From: Agrococcus jejuensis
GTDB taxonomy: Bacteria > Actinomycetota > Actinomycetes > Actinomycetales > Microbacteriaceae
Direction of reading: 5' to 3'
Length of the DNA: 64,000 nt
Assembly: GCF_007679035.1 (NCBI RefSeq)
Contig: NZ_VEFR01000003.1
Span: 124,001 to 188,000, forward strand
Shown: piece by piece, positions 49,903 through 59,361 of the stretch
Position numbering within the stretch: position 1 is the first letter of the stretch
Layout of the letters: every line of letters begins with the position of its first letter
Position numbers and translations under genes: made by a program
The notes under the pieces: model-generated
Database searches by the model: none
What the model was told of the DNA's origin: nothing
Seen by the model: only the letters and a program-made list of their open reading frames with translations

Positions 49903-51242
49903 CGCTGCTCGAGGAGCGGATGCGCGCGCTGCTGCGCTGGTACCCGCGGTCGTGGCGCGATCGGCACGGCGAGGTCATGCTCGCGACGCTGCTCGACGAC
50001 GCCGAGGCCCGCGGGCTCGACGAGCCGACGCGGACGGACGCGTGGTCGATCCGTGTCCACGGCGTCGCGGCGCACGCGACCGCGACGACCGCCGCGATCC
50101 TCGCCGCCCTCGCGCTCGCCGTGCTGGTCACGGTCGTCGCCCTTGCGTACGTCGACCCGTTCGCAGGCCCGACCGTGCCGATCCCACCGGGGTCCGAGGC
50201 GTTCGGGCCGATCTCGGTCGTGACGCTCGCGTCGACGGGCCTCGGACTCGGGGTCGGGCTGCCGCTCGTGGCGTGGAGCGTGCTCGCGCTCGTCGGGGCT
50301 CGACGTGCGGTCGCTGCGTCCGCGCTGCTCCTCTCGGCCGCGGCTCCCGTCGTCGTCGGCGTCCTCCTCGCTGCCGCGAGCATCGTGACGACGCTCTACC
50401 CGACCGTCACGGTCGAGGGCGACGGCTCATCGTCGGCATCCGGCCTCGTGCCGGCGTGGGTGCTCGTGCCGGCGATCCTGCTCGTCGCAGCGTGCGCGGT
50501 GCCGCTGCTCGGCGACGCGCTGCCCGCTGGCGTCGCCCCCTGGCTGCGATGGCCGCTCGCGTTCGTGCTCGCCTGCGTCACCGGGGCCGCGACCGTGGGG
50601 CTCGCGATGACGATGCTGCTGCCGCCCGTGGCGGTCGCGCTGCTGCTCGTCGCGTTCGCCGGGATGCGCGCGGACCGCGACGACGTCCGGACCGATGCGA
50701 CGTGGTCGCCGCAGCTCGTCGGCACCCTCGGCGGCGTCGCGCTGTGCGTCGGCGTGCCGACGACGATCTTCAGCGTCGTCGCCAACCTCGGCATGGTGCC
50801 GGTCGACGGCAGCGCGATGCGGCTCGTGACGGCGCTCGCGACCGCGGGGTCCATCGCGATCGTCGTCGCCGGCGCGCACATGGTGCGCTCCGTCGTCGGC
50901 GCGTGGGCGTGGGCGCCTGCCGCAGCGCTGCTCGTCGCCATCCTCGGGGCCTGCGCAGCCATCGTGCTCGGCGAGGCGCGGCTCGCGTACGCCGCCGTCA
51001 TCGTGGCATCGGCCGCGTGCGCAGGGGCAGCGCTCGCCGGCACGGCGCTGCTCGTGCTGCCGCGCGCGTCGTGGCGCCTGCCCGCGGCGCTCGCGACGGG
51101 CATCGTCGCCGCGCTGCTGCTGTCGCAGGCGTTCGCGTGGCTCGTGCCGGTGACGTGGATCGCGGGCGTGCCGCTGGTGGTCGCCGCGCTCGTGCGCGCA
51201 CGCCGTGACGCGCGTGCGAGCCCCGAGCCCGCCTACGGCTGA
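49899..51242 (+). CDS. multi-pass membrane protein coupled to PadR
   Basis: 447 residues. The amphipathic N-terminus MRALLRWYPRSWRDRHGEVM is typical of proteins encoded after PadR genes in actinobacteria, followed by about ten membrane segments from residue 60 to the end. No transport motif is recognised. The 3' end overlaps the convergent glycosylase gene by 10 bases. Function unknown, possibly export or envelope related. Confidence 0.8.
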   Translation: MTLLEERMRALLRWYPRSWRDRHGEVMLATLLDDAEARGLDEPTRTDAWSIRVHGVAAHATATTAAILAALALAVLVTVVALAYVDPFAGPTVPIPPGSEAFGPISVVTLASTGLGLGVGLPLVAWSVLALVGARRAVAASALLLSAAAPVVVGVLLAAASIVTTLYPTVTVEGDGSSSASGLVPAWVLVPAILLVAACAVPLLGDALPAGVAPWLRWPLAFVLACVTGAATVGLAMTMLLPPVAVALLLVAFAGMRADRDDVRTDATWSPQLVGTLGGVALCVGVPTTIFSVVANLGMVPVDGSAMRLVTALATAGSIAIVVAGAHMVRSVVGAWAWAPAAALLVAILGACAAIVLGEARLAYAAVIVASAACAGAALAGTALLVLPRASWRLPAALATGIVAALLLSQAFAWLVPVTWIAGVPLVVAALVRARRDARASPEPAYG

Positions 51243-52021
51243 CAGACGGGGCAGCGGTACGCGACGCGCTCCATGGTCGGCGGGCCGAGGTGGCCGCGCT
51301 CGATCGTCGTGCCGCAGCGGCGGCACGCCTCGTGCTCGCGGCCGTAGACCCAGTACCGGTCGCGGCGCAGCGATCCGGTGAAGGTGCGTTCGACGCGGTC
51401 GCGGTTCGCGCCGATGATGCGCCGGGCGAGCGCGACCATGCCGGGCAGGTCGTCGACCTCGCCCACGGGCCGCCACGGCGAGACGCCGCGCAGGAAGCAC
51501 AGCTCGGCGCGGTAGATGGTGCCGAGGCCGGCGAGGTTGCGCTGGTCGAGCAGCGCGACGCCGATCTCGCGCTCGGGATCGCGCGCGAGGTTCGCGGCCG
51601 CGACCCGCGGATCCCAGTCGGGGCCGAGCAGGTCGGGGCCGAGATGGCCGACGACCGTGTCCTCGTCGGCCGTGCGCACGAGGTCGACGACGCCCAGCAG
51701 GTAGCCGACCGTCTGCCACTCGGCCGTGTCGAGCACCGCCCGCACGGTGTGGGCCGGGCGCTGCCACCGCGACCCCCGCTTGTAGCGGTGCCACGAGCCG
51801 TCCATCTTCAGATGCGTGTGCAGCGTCCACGCGTCGCCGCCTGGCTCGTCGATGCGGTGCAGGATGTGCTTGCCGCGCGCCACGACCTCCCGCACGGTCG
51901 ACCCGGCCAGGTCGGCCGTCGCATGCTGCGGCACGCGCAGGTCGAACGTCGTGAGCGTCTGGCCCGCGAGCACCTCGTGCAGCGAGCGCGCCGTGCGCCA
52001 GACCGTGTCGCCCTCGGGCAT
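51233..52021 (-). CDS. Fpg/Nei-family DNA glycosylase (endonuclease VIII-like)
   Basis: 262 residues. Catalytic Pro2-Glu3 in MPEGDTVWR, Lys in HLKMDGSWH, H2TH region LLDQRNLAGLGTIYRAE and a C-terminal zinc finger CRRCGTTI...CPVCQ. The features match actinobacterial Nei1/Nei2, which remove oxidised pyrimidines and cut the AP site. Lies 25 bases downstream of lhr on the same strand, so the two repair genes are probably cotranscribed. Confidence 0.93.
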   Translation of the reverse strand: MPEGDTVWRTARSLHEVLAGQTLTTFDLRVPQHATADLAGSTVREVVARGKHILHRIDEPGGDAWTLHTHLKMDGSWHRYKRGSRWQRPAHTVRAVLDTAEWQTVGYLLGVVDLVRTADEDTVVGHLGPDLLGPDWDPRVAAANLARDPEREIGVALLDQRNLAGLGTIYRAELCFLRGVSPWRPVGEVDDLPGMVALARRIIGANRDRVERTFTGSLRRDRYWVYGREHEACRRCGTTIERGHLGPPTMERVAYRCPVCQP

Positions 52022-52046
52022 CAGGCGCTCCGCATCCGCGAGTCGA

Positions 52047-55000
52047 TCATCCGAGCCGCAGCCCCTTCGGCGTGAGGGCGAAGCCCGCCTCGCGCAGCAC
52101 GGGGTCGAGCGCCGAGCCCAGCACCGAGTCGCCGTCGACGCGATGCACCGCGAGGCGCCCGAGCGCGGGCGCGACCGAGGCGAGCGATGCGGCCGCCGCG
52201 GCCAGCCGCGCGGGCTCGTCGTCGAACGTCAGCAGCGTGCGGCCGCCACGCTCGACGAAGAGCGTGAGGGCACCGTCGACGATCGTCACGAGCGCGCCCG
52301 CCTTGCGGCCCGGCCGGTGCCCCTCCTCGCGCTGCGGCCACGGCAGGGCCGCGCCGTAGGGATTCGCAGGATCGGTGGCCGCGAACGTGCGGGCGACGAG
52401 CGGGGGCGCCTGGTCGGGGTCGACGCCGAACGCGCGCAGCCGGTCGACGGTCGCGGGCGTCGCGAACTGCGCGGCGCCGAGGCCCTGCACGAAGTAGCCG
52501 CGGCGCGTCTGCCCAGCCTCCTCGAGCTGCGTCAGCACGCGGTACGCCGCCGCGAACCCGCCGACGACCTGCTCGGACTGCACCGCGCCCCGCGTGACGA
52601 TGCCGTGGCGCTCGAGCAGCTGCTCGGCGTTCGCGAGCCGCCGCACGGTCGCATCCGCCTCGGGGGCCGGCGTGAGGGTCCATCGGCCGCCGACCTCGGG
52701 CGCCGCGGCCTGCGACGTGCCGCGCGGGCGCATGCGACCGCGGTACGCGCGGGTGCGCACCGGTTGCCGCACGCGCCGCGAGGCCGAGCCGGTGCGGATG
52801 CGCAGTGCCCCGAGCGTGTCGTTCGTCACGTGGCCGCTCCACACCAGCTGCCACAGCGTGGCGGTGAGGTCGGCGTCGGGCACGTCGAGGCTCTGCTGCA
52901 GCTGTCGGAAGAACCAGCCGCCGCCGTTGGCGAGCGCGTCGAGCACCGCCTGGCCGGCGACGTCGGGCGCCTCCGACGGCGCGTCGATCGTGAGATGCGC
53001 GGTGTCGGCCAGGTGCAGCCGCACCCAGCCGTCGCTGCCCGCGATCGTGCCGTCGCCGCTCCACAGCACCTCGCCGGTGCTCGTGAGCTCGTCGAGCATC
53101 GCCGGCTGGTAGTCGCGCACGCGGCTCGGCAGCACGAGCGACTCCCAGGCGCTGGCCGGCACCGCGACGCCCGCGAGCTGCTCGACGACCTGCAGCACGC
53201 CGTCGACGCCGCGCAGCGACCGGTCGGCGTGCTGCCACACGGGCAGGAAGCGCGCGAGCTGCGCCGGCTCGACGGGCTCGACCTCCTTGCGCAGCGCCGC
53301 GAGCGACCGCGACCGCAGACGGGTCAGCACCTCGGCGTCGCACCAGTCGGTGCCCGTCGAGCCGGGCCGGAACTCGCCCTCGAGCACGCGCCGATCGCCC
53401 GAGAGCCTGCGCAGCGCGTCGTGCACGACCGCGACGCCGAGGCCGAGGGAGGCCGCCGCATCGCCGGGCTGGAACGGCCCGTGCGTGCGCGCGTACCTGC
53501 TCACGAGATCGCCGACGGCGTCCGGCACGGGCGCGAGGTACGCCTCTGGCAGGCCGACGGGCAGCGGCACGCCGAGCGCGTCGCGCAGGCGCGCGGCATC
53601 CTCGACGACCGCCCACCGCTCGGCGCCGGCGATCTGCAGGCGCATGACGCGCTGCTGGCGCCGCATGCCGTCGAGCGCGACGTCGAGGTCGACGTCGGCG
53701 ATCGATGCGGGCTCGAGGCGCTCGCGCAGCGCCTCCGTGTCCATGGGGCCCAGCAGGCGCAGCAGGTCGACCGCGCCCTCGACGCCCTTGAGGCGTCGCT
53801 CGGGATGCGTGCGCTGCAGCTGCGCCTCGGTCGTCGCGATGACGTCGGGGTCGAGCAGCTCGCGCAGCTCGGCCCTGCCGAGCAGCTCGGCGAGCATCGT
53901 CGTGTCGAGCGAGAGGGCCGCGGCGCGGCGCTCGGCGAGCGGCGCGTCGCCCTCGTAGAGGAACGACGCGACGTAGCCGAACAGCAGCGACCGCGCGAAG
54001 GGCGACGCATCGGCCGTCTCCACCTCGAGCAGGCGGATGCGGCGGCTCGCGATCGACTCGGCGACCTCGCGCAGCGCCGGCACGTCGTAGACGTCCTGCA
54101 GCACCTCGCGCACGGTCTCGAGCACGATGGGGAACGCCGGGTAGCGGCGCGCGACCTCGAGCAGCTGCGCGCCGCGCTGCCGCTGCTGCCACAGCGGCGA
54201 GCGGCGGCCGGGATTGCGGCGCGGCAGCAGCAGCGCGCGGGCGGCGCATTCGCGGAACCGTGACGCGAAGAGCGCCGAGTCGCCGACGCGCTCGGTGATG
54301 ACGTGCTCGAGCTCGTCGGGATCGAACACGAAGAGCTCCGCGCCCGGCGGGTCGGCGTCGGTGTCGGGCAGGCGCACGACGATGCCGTCGTCGGAGGCCA
54401 TCGCGCCCCCGTCGAAGCCGTGCCGCTCGCGGATGCGCGCGGTGATCGCGAGCGCCCACGGCTGGTGCACGCGGTTGCCGTACGGCGAGTGCAGCACGAC
54501 GCGCCAGTCGCCCAGCTCGTCGCGGAAGCGCTCGACGATCAAGGTGCGATCCGAGGGCAGCTGCCCCGTCGCCGCGCGCTGCTCGGCGAGGAAGGCCAGC
54601 AGGTTCTGCGCCGCGCGCGGGTCGAGCCCCGCGTCCGCGAGCCGCGTCTGCGCCTGCTCGGGCGACCACTGCCCGGCCTCGCGCAGGAAGGCGCCGATCG
54701 CGGCGCCGAGCTCCGCCGAGCGGCCCATGGCGTCGCCCGTCCAGAACGGCACGCGGCCCGGCTCGCCGAAGGCGGGCGTCACGACGACGCGGTCGTGCGT
54801 GATGTCCTGGATGCGCCAGCTCGTCGCGCCGAGCGCGAAGACGTCGCCCACGCGCGACTCGTAGACCATCTCCTCGTCGAGCTCGCCCACGCGACCGCCC
54901 CGTTCGGCGCCGGCGAGGAAGACGCCGAACATGCCGCGGTCGGGGATCGTGCCGCCGCTCGTCACCGCGAGCCGCTGCGCGCCCGGCCTGCCGGTGAGCG

Positions 55001-56597
55001 TGCCCGAGACGCGATCCCACACGATGCGCGGGCGCAGCTCGGCGAACTCGTCGGAGGGGTAGAGGCCCGAGACGAGGTCGAGCGTCGCCTCGTACGCCGA
55101 GCGCGGCAGCGACGCGAACGGCGCCGAGCGTCGCACGATCTCGAACCAGTCGTCGACGTCGACGGGGCCGAGCGCCGTGTGCGCCACGGTCTGCTGGGCG
55201 AGGATGTCGAGCGGGTTCTGCGGCACCGCGATCCGCTCGATCCTGCCCTCGCGCATCCGCTCGGTCGTGACGGTCGCGTGCACGAGGTCGGCGCGGTGCT
55301 TGGGGAAGAGCACGCCGCGCGACACCTCGCCGACCTGATGGCCGGCGCGGCCGACGCGCTGCAGGCCCGACGCGACCGACGGCGGCGACTCGACCTGGAT
55401 CACGAGGTCGACGGCGCCCATGTCGATGCCGAGCTCGAGCGACGACGTCGCGACGACGCACCGCAGGTGCCCGCGCTTGAGGTCGTCCTCGATCTGCGCG
55501 CGCTGCTCCTTCGACACCGAGCCGTGGTGCGCGCGAGCGAGCACGGGCTCGGCGCCCGAGGTCTGCCCCGACTGGCCCATCATCTGCGCCGGGATGCGGT
55601 CGGGCGCGGGCGTCGCATCCACCTCGCCCGCCTCGACCTGCCGACCCACCCAGATCTCGTTGAGCCGCGACGTGAGGCGCTCGGCGAGGCGACGCGAGTT
55701 CGTGAACACGATCGTCGACCGCTGCTCGACGACGCGATCGACGATCGCCTCCTCGACGTGCGGCCAGATCGACTGCTGCTGCGGGCTCGTCTCGTCGGTG
55801 GAGGCGCTCGCCGCACCCTCGCGCGGAGGAGCGGAGCCCAGGTCGCTCATGTCGTCGACCGGCACCACGACCTGCAGCTCGACGCGGCCGCGAGACTCGG
55901 GCGCGACGATCGTGACGGGATGCGGTCCGCCGAGGAAGCGCGCGACGGCCTCGGGCGGGCGCACGGTCGCCGAGAGCCCGATGCGCTGCGCCGGTCGCTC
56001 GAGCATGGCGTCGAGTCGTTCGAGCGAGACGGCGAGGTGCGCGCCGCGCTTCGTGGACGCGACGGCGTGGATCTCGTCGACGATGATCGTCTCGACACCG
56101 GCGAGCGTCTCGCGGGCGGCGCTCGTGAGCATGAGGAAGAGCGACTCGGGCGTCGTGATGAGCACGTCGGGCGGCGTCTTGAGCAGCCTCCGTCGCTCGA
56201 CGGGCGGGGTGTCGCCCGAGCGCACGCCCACCGTGATGTCGGGCGCCGGCAGGCCCAGCTCGACCGCGGTGCGGGCGATGCCCACGAGGGGGCTGCGCAG
56301 GTTGCGCTCGACGTCGACGCCGAGCGCCTTGAGGGGCGACAGGTAGAGCACGCGCGTGCGGCGCAGCGGATCCTCGGGCTTCGGCTCGCTCGCGAGCCGG
56401 TCGATGGCCGTGAGGAAGGCTGCGAGCGTCTTGCCCGAGCCGGTCGGTGCGATGACGAGCGCGCTGCCGCCGCCACGGGCCGCTGCCCACGCGCCCTCCT
56501 GCGCCGGCGTCGGCGCTGCGAACGCGCCCCGGAACCACGCCGCCGTCGCGGGGCCGAGTGCGTCGAGGGCGTCGGGCATCCACCCATCCAATCCCAC
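52047..56597 (-). CDS. lhr: Lhr-type superfamily 2 DNA helicase
   Basis: About 1516 residues. Walker A is APTGSGKTLAAF, motif II VDEIHAV, motif III LSATVRPPE, motif VI region QRVGRAGH; a winged helix and the Lhr core follow, and the remaining 650 residues are the large Lhr C-terminal domain. This full-length form is a 3'-5' translocase that unwinds DNA and DNA-RNA hybrids. The first codon may be GTG 56597 or ATG 56579. Coupling with a glycosylase supports a repair role. Confidence 0.95.
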   Translation of the reverse strand: MGLDGWMPDALDALGPATAAWFRGAFAAPTPAQEGAWAAARGGGSALVIAPTGSGKTLAAFLTAIDRLASEPKPEDPLRRTRVLYLSPLKALGVDVERNLRSPLVGIARTAVELGLPAPDITVGVRSGDTPPVERRRLLKTPPDVLITTPESLFLMLTSAARETLAGVETIIVDEIHAVASTKRGAHLAVSLERLDAMLERPAQRIGLSATVRPPEAVARFLGGPHPVTIVAPESRGRVELQVVVPVDDMSDLGSAPPREGAASASTDETSPQQQSIWPHVEEAIVDRVVEQRSTIVFTNSRRLAERLTSRLNEIWVGRQVEAGEVDATPAPDRIPAQMMGQSGQTSGAEPVLARAHHGSVSKEQRAQIEDDLKRGHLRCVVATSSLELGIDMGAVDLVIQVESPPSVASGLQRVGRAGHQVGEVSRGVLFPKHRADLVHATVTTERMREGRIERIAVPQNPLDILAQQTVAHTALGPVDVDDWFEIVRRSAPFASLPRSAYEATLDLVSGLYPSDEFAELRPRIVWDRVSGTLTGRPGAQRLAVTSGGTIPDRGMFGVFLAGAERGGRVGELDEEMVYESRVGDVFALGATSWRIQDITHDRVVVTPAFGEPGRVPFWTGDAMGRSAELGAAIGAFLREAGQWSPEQAQTRLADAGLDPRAAQNLLAFLAEQRAATGQLPSDRTLIVERFRDELGDWRVVLHSPYGNRVHQPWALAITARIRERHGFDGGAMASDDGIVVRLPDTDADPPGAELFVFDPDELEHVITERVGDSALFASRFRECAARALLLPRRNPGRRSPLWQQRQRGAQLLEVARRYPAFPIVLETVREVLQDVYDVPALREVAESIASRRIRLLEVETADASPFARSLLFGYVASFLYEGDAPLAERRAAALSLDTTMLAELLGRAELRELLDPDVIATTEAQLQRTHPERRLKGVEGAVDLLRLLGPMDTEALRERLEPASIADVDLDVALDGMRRQQRVMRLQIAGAERWAVVEDAARLRDALGVPLPVGLPEAYLAPVPDAVGDLVSRYARTHGPFQPGDAAASLGLGVAVVHDALRRLSGDRRVLEGEFRPGSTGTDWCDAEVLTRLRSRSLAALRKEVEPVEPAQLARFLPVWQHADRSLRGVDGVLQVVEQLAGVAVPASAWESLVLPSRVRDYQPAMLDELTSTGEVLWSGDGTIAGSDGWVRLHLADTAHLTIDAPSEAPDVAGQAVLDALANGGGWFFRQLQQSLDVPDADLTATLWQLVWSGHVTNDTLGALRIRTGSASRRVRQPVRTRAYRGRMRPRGTSQAAAPEVGGRWTLTPAPEADATVRRLANAEQLLERHGIVTRGAVQSEQVVGGFAAAYRVLTQLEEAGQTRRGYFVQGLGAAQFATPATVDRLRAFGVDPDQAPPLVARTFAATDPANPYGAALPWPQREEGHRPGRKAGALVTIVDGALTLFVERGGRTLLTFDDEPARLAAAAASLASVAPALGRLAVHRVDGDSVLGSALDPVLREAGFALTPKGLRLG

Positions 56598-57049
56598 GCC
56601 TCCGACACGGCGATCGGGGTTGCGCGGCGACCCGCCGCAGACATGCGCAAGGGCCGGTCGAGTTCACTCGACCGGCCCCAGTCCCTTGCACCAGAGTGGA
56701 TCTCGGATCGCACCCTCCGCTGATGGCCACAGCACAACCATCAACGTGTGCCCCACGCTATAACGGATCGGTAACGAGCGGGGCATCAGGAGCCTGTGAT
56801 TTCCCTGTGGCTCCTCGGCCGCTGCGGCGCGAGCCTGGACGTCGTGGGTGTGCAGCGGACGCGATGGACCGTCGCAGCGATGCTCGCCCCGGTCCGTCCG
56901 GGTGCGTCGTTCGCCCGCGCGGCCTGGCCCGCGCATGGGACGCGCGCGTCGTCCCCCACCCGCTCGGGCATGCCGTCCGCGGGTGGAGGATGCTCGCACG
57001 TCGTGTGCGGCATGCGCGCTCGCGGCGCCTGACGACCGAGGGCGGCTCC
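56598..57049. other. structured 452-base divergent intergenic region
   Basis: No convincing gene. A 12-bp perfect stem with a UUCA loop (56651-56662 with 56667-56678) is nested next to an outer 7-base pairing (56647-56653 with 56683-56689). TATAAC at 56759-56764 is a good -10 (and TATAGC on the other strand). A second hairpin with 7-bp arms (56788-56794, 56809-56815) follows. After 56830 it is only GC-rich sequence. It may hold a small RNA or long leaders for lhr and the membrane protein. Confidence 0.45.
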
Positions 57050-58243
57050 ATGACGCAGACGACGAGCAGGATCGACGCCGAGGGCGCATCCGAGCGGGAG
57101 CGTGCGACGAGCGATCTGCCCGCGCCGCTGCGCCGACTCCGCGACTTCGGCAGGCCGCCGCGCGTCATGGGCATCGACGTCGCGCGCGGCGTCGCCGTGA
57201 TCGGCATGATCGGCGCGCACGTCGGCATGACGGCGCCCTTCGAGTGGGAGCGCGTCGAGACGTGGACGGCGCTCGTGCACGGGCGCTCGTCGCTGCTGTT
57301 CGCGCTCGTCGCCGGCATCTCGATCGCGCTCCTGTCGGGCGGCATGCGCAGGCCCGAGGTCGCGGACCTGCCGCGCATCCGCCTGAGCCTCGTCGGCCGC
57401 GGCGCCGTCGTCTTCGCGATCGGCTGCGCGCTCGAGCTCGTCGGCACGGGGATCGCGGTCGTGCTCACGATCTACGGCGTGCTCTTCGTCGCGATCATCC
57501 CGTTCCTGCGCTGGCGCGTGCGGTCGCTGTGGATCGCCGCCGGGGCGTTCGCGCTGCTCGGTCCCGTGTCGCTCGCCGTCGTGCGCCTGCTGTCGCCCGA
57601 CGTCTACGGCGAGGGCATCGCGCTCGTCTTCGGCCCGTATCCGGTCACGGCATGGATGCCACTGCTGCTCGCGGGCATGGCGATCGGTCGCACCGACCTG
57701 CTGCGGCTGCGCACCGGGGTCGCGCTGCTGCTCGGCGGCGCGGCGGTCACGACGGCCGGCTACGGCATCGGCACGCTGCTCGCCGCACCCGCCGAGGCGC
57801 TCACGGCACCCGGCGCCGACCCGTCGCCCATGCTCGAGCGGCTCGCGGCGCTCGGCGTCCCGCTCCATCCGCTGTGGGCGCTCATCGAGGTCGCGCCGCA
57901 CTCGGGTGGCACGCTCGAGATCGTCGGATCGGGTGGGCTCGCCGCCGCGATCGTCGGGCTCTGCCTGCTGCTCGCGCGCCCGCTGCGATGGCTGCTGCTG
58001 CCGCTCGCGGCCCTCGGCAGCATGCCCCTCACCGCCTACTCGGCGCAGATCGTCGCGATCGCGGCGAGCGGCGGGCTCGCAGCGGCCGAGGCCAGGGAGG
58101 GCGCGATGTGGCCGCTGCTGACGGTCGTGCTGCTCGTCGCGACGACGGCGTGGATGCTGCTGCTCGGCCCGGGACCGCTCGAGCGGCTCACGCGCCGCGC
58201 CTCCGCATGGATGGCGGGGGAGGCGGGCGTGCGTCGCACGTGA
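57050..58243 (+). CDS. DUF418/HGSNAT-like multi-pass membrane protein
   Basis: 397 residues. After an N-terminal cytoplasmic segment comes MGIDVARGVAVIGMIGAHVG, the signature of the heparan-alpha-glucosaminide acetyltransferase-like/DUF1624 family, then about nine further membrane helices. Conserved Arg and His near residues 45-60 and SSLLFALVAGISIALLSGG are visible. Members probably transfer acyl groups across the membrane; the acceptor is unknown. No clear Shine-Dalgarno. Confidence 0.83.
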   Translation: MTQTTSRIDAEGASERERATSDLPAPLRRLRDFGRPPRVMGIDVARGVAVIGMIGAHVGMTAPFEWERVETWTALVHGRSSLLFALVAGISIALLSGGMRRPEVADLPRIRLSLVGRGAVVFAIGCALELVGTGIAVVLTIYGVLFVAIIPFLRWRVRSLWIAAGAFALLGPVSLAVVRLLSPDVYGEGIALVFGPYPVTAWMPLLLAGMAIGRTDLLRLRTGVALLLGGAAVTTAGYGIGTLLAAPAEALTAPGADPSPMLERLAALGVPLHPLWALIEVAPHSGGTLEIVGSGGLAAAIVGLCLLLARPLRWLLLPLAALGSMPLTAYSAQIVAIAASGGLAAAEAREGAMWPLLTVVLLVATTAWMLLLGPGPLERLTRRASAWMAGEAGVRRT

Positions 58244-58267
58244 CGGCCTCGCGCTGGGCGGCGCTGC

Positions 58268-58984
58268 CTAGAAGCGGTCGGGCGAGGCGGCGTGCGGAGC
58301 GAGCACCGTGACGTCGGCGTGACGATCGAACCGGTAGCCGGCGCCGCGCACCGTGCGCACGATGTCGGCCCAGTCGCCGAGCTTCGAGCGCAGGCGACGC
58401 ACGTGCACGTCGATCGTGCGCTCGTTGGGGCGCGCCTCGTCGTCGGAGTCGGGCCACAGCGCGTCGATGATCTCGGTGCGCTCGACCGTGCGGCCCTCGC
58501 GGAGCACGATGAACTGCAGCAGCTCGAACTCCTTGTAGGTGAGCGGCGCCACGTCGTCGCCGATCGCGACGCGCTTGCGCGACAGGTCGATCGTGACGTC
58601 GAGCGCGGGCTCCTCGACGGGCGTCTCGGCCTTGCGCAACGACGGGTCCTGCAGCGCGCGGCGCACGACGTCGACGTCGCGACCGCCGGCACCCGCCGGG
58701 GCGAGGGCGACGGCGGCGTGCGTCTGCGCCGAGGGCGACAGGCGTGCCGTGAGGCGCTTCAGCTCGGTGACGAGCTCGGCGAGCTCGATGCCGTCGGCCT
58801 CCGACGCGCCCTCGCCGAGGCCGACGTAGAGCACGAAGCCTCGTGCCTCGGTACCTGCCGGCACGGCGCGGACGGGGGAGCGGCGCTCGGCCTCGGGAGC
58901 GGCGGGCTGCGGGGCGAGCGCGAGGTTGCCGTCGGTGACGAGGGTGGACTGCTTGGACTGGATGTGGGTGATGGCGATGGACAT
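58268..58984 (-). CDS. OmpR-type winged-helix transcriptional regulator without receiver
   Basis: 238 residues. The last 100 residues form a PhoB/OmpR-like DNA-binding domain: LTYKEFELLQFIVLREGRTV, IDVHVRRLRSKLGD and VRTVRGAGYRFD. The N-terminal half has no phosphorylatable receiver; it contains a 40-residue linker and a short alpha-beta segment (RGFVLYVGLGEG; AELVTELKRLTARL). GGAAGG precedes the ATG. A long leader upstream carries hairpins and a possible short ORF. Confidence 0.88.
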   Translation of the reverse strand: MSIAITHIQSKQSTLVTDGNLALAPQPAAPEAERRSPVRAVPAGTEARGFVLYVGLGEGASEADGIELAELVTELKRLTARLSPSAQTHAAVALAPAGAGGRDVDVVRRALQDPSLRKAETPVEEPALDVTIDLSRKRVAIGDDVAPLTYKEFELLQFIVLREGRTVERTEIIDALWPDSDDEARPNERTIDVHVRRLRSKLGDWADIVRTVRGAGYRFDRHADVTVLAPHAASPDRF

Positions 58985-59246
58985 CGCGATGCCTTCCGGC
59001 TGGGCGTGCGACCGGCGTCGGTCTCGCACGCAGGGTGTCGAGGTGCTTCGGTACCCGAGCGGTGCTCGGGGAGCGGCTCCGTGGGAGCGCTCAGCGCTGG
59101 CGCAGCTCAGTGCTGTCGCGAGCGGGCGATGGTGCGGGGCGGAACGAGCCTCACGCACACATTCGACACATGGCGACGGCCGGCATCATCATGCCGGCAT
59201 CTCCTCGGGCCACACGCGTGGTCGAGAGGAAGGGGGTCGTCGTCAT
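58985..59246 (-). promoter_or_regulatory. leader with hairpins before the winged-helix gene
   Basis: Minus-strand promoter elements TTGACG (59283-59278) and AAGGAT (59259-59254) would start transcription close to 59247. The 260-base leader holds a short ORF, a perfect 7-bp hairpin (59054-59060 with 59064-59070), and a 9-bp stem with a bulge (59006-59014 with 59019-59029) 20 bases before the ribosome-binding site. This layout resembles attenuation or translation-controlled leaders. Confidence 0.45.
59151..59246 (-). CDS. possible 31-residue upstream ORF
   Basis: ATG 59246 lies 7 bases after the proposed -10, so it would be read as a leaderless ORF. The peptide starts MTTTPFLSTTRVARG and ends AMCRMCA, with two cysteines directly before the stop. 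Part of it overlaps a perfect 8-bp hairpin (59179-59186 with 59191-59198). Cysteine-ended leader peptides regulate sulfur genes in some mycobacteria; whether this is analogous is unknown. Confidence 0.35.
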   Translation of the reverse strand: MTTTPFLSTTRVARGDAGMMMPAVAMCRMCA

Positions 59247-59321
59247 GCGCACGATCCTTGCATCCCGCGCGCGAATCCGTCAACACGGGCGTGCCCCACG
59301 CATGACGAAGTGTGACGTCAT

Positions 59322-59358
59322 CGGACGTCGCCGGGCGTTGCCGGACGTCGCCGGGCGT
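59322..59358. repeat. 17-base tandem direct repeat
   Basis: CGGACGTCGCCGGGCGT occurs twice without change (59322-59338, 59342-59358), a 20-base period. It lies between the regulator's promoter and the palindromic element that follows. Confidence 0.7.
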
Positions 59359-59361
59359 CAT

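Noticed and set aside
54303..56723. Plus-strand open frame of 806 codons opposite lhr
   Set aside because: Shadow of the helicase gene caused by high GC and few stop codons.
56796..57032. 78-codon ORF starting with GTG before the DUF418-like gene
   Set aside because: No family, no ribosome-binding site and GC-rich random composition; treated as non-coding.
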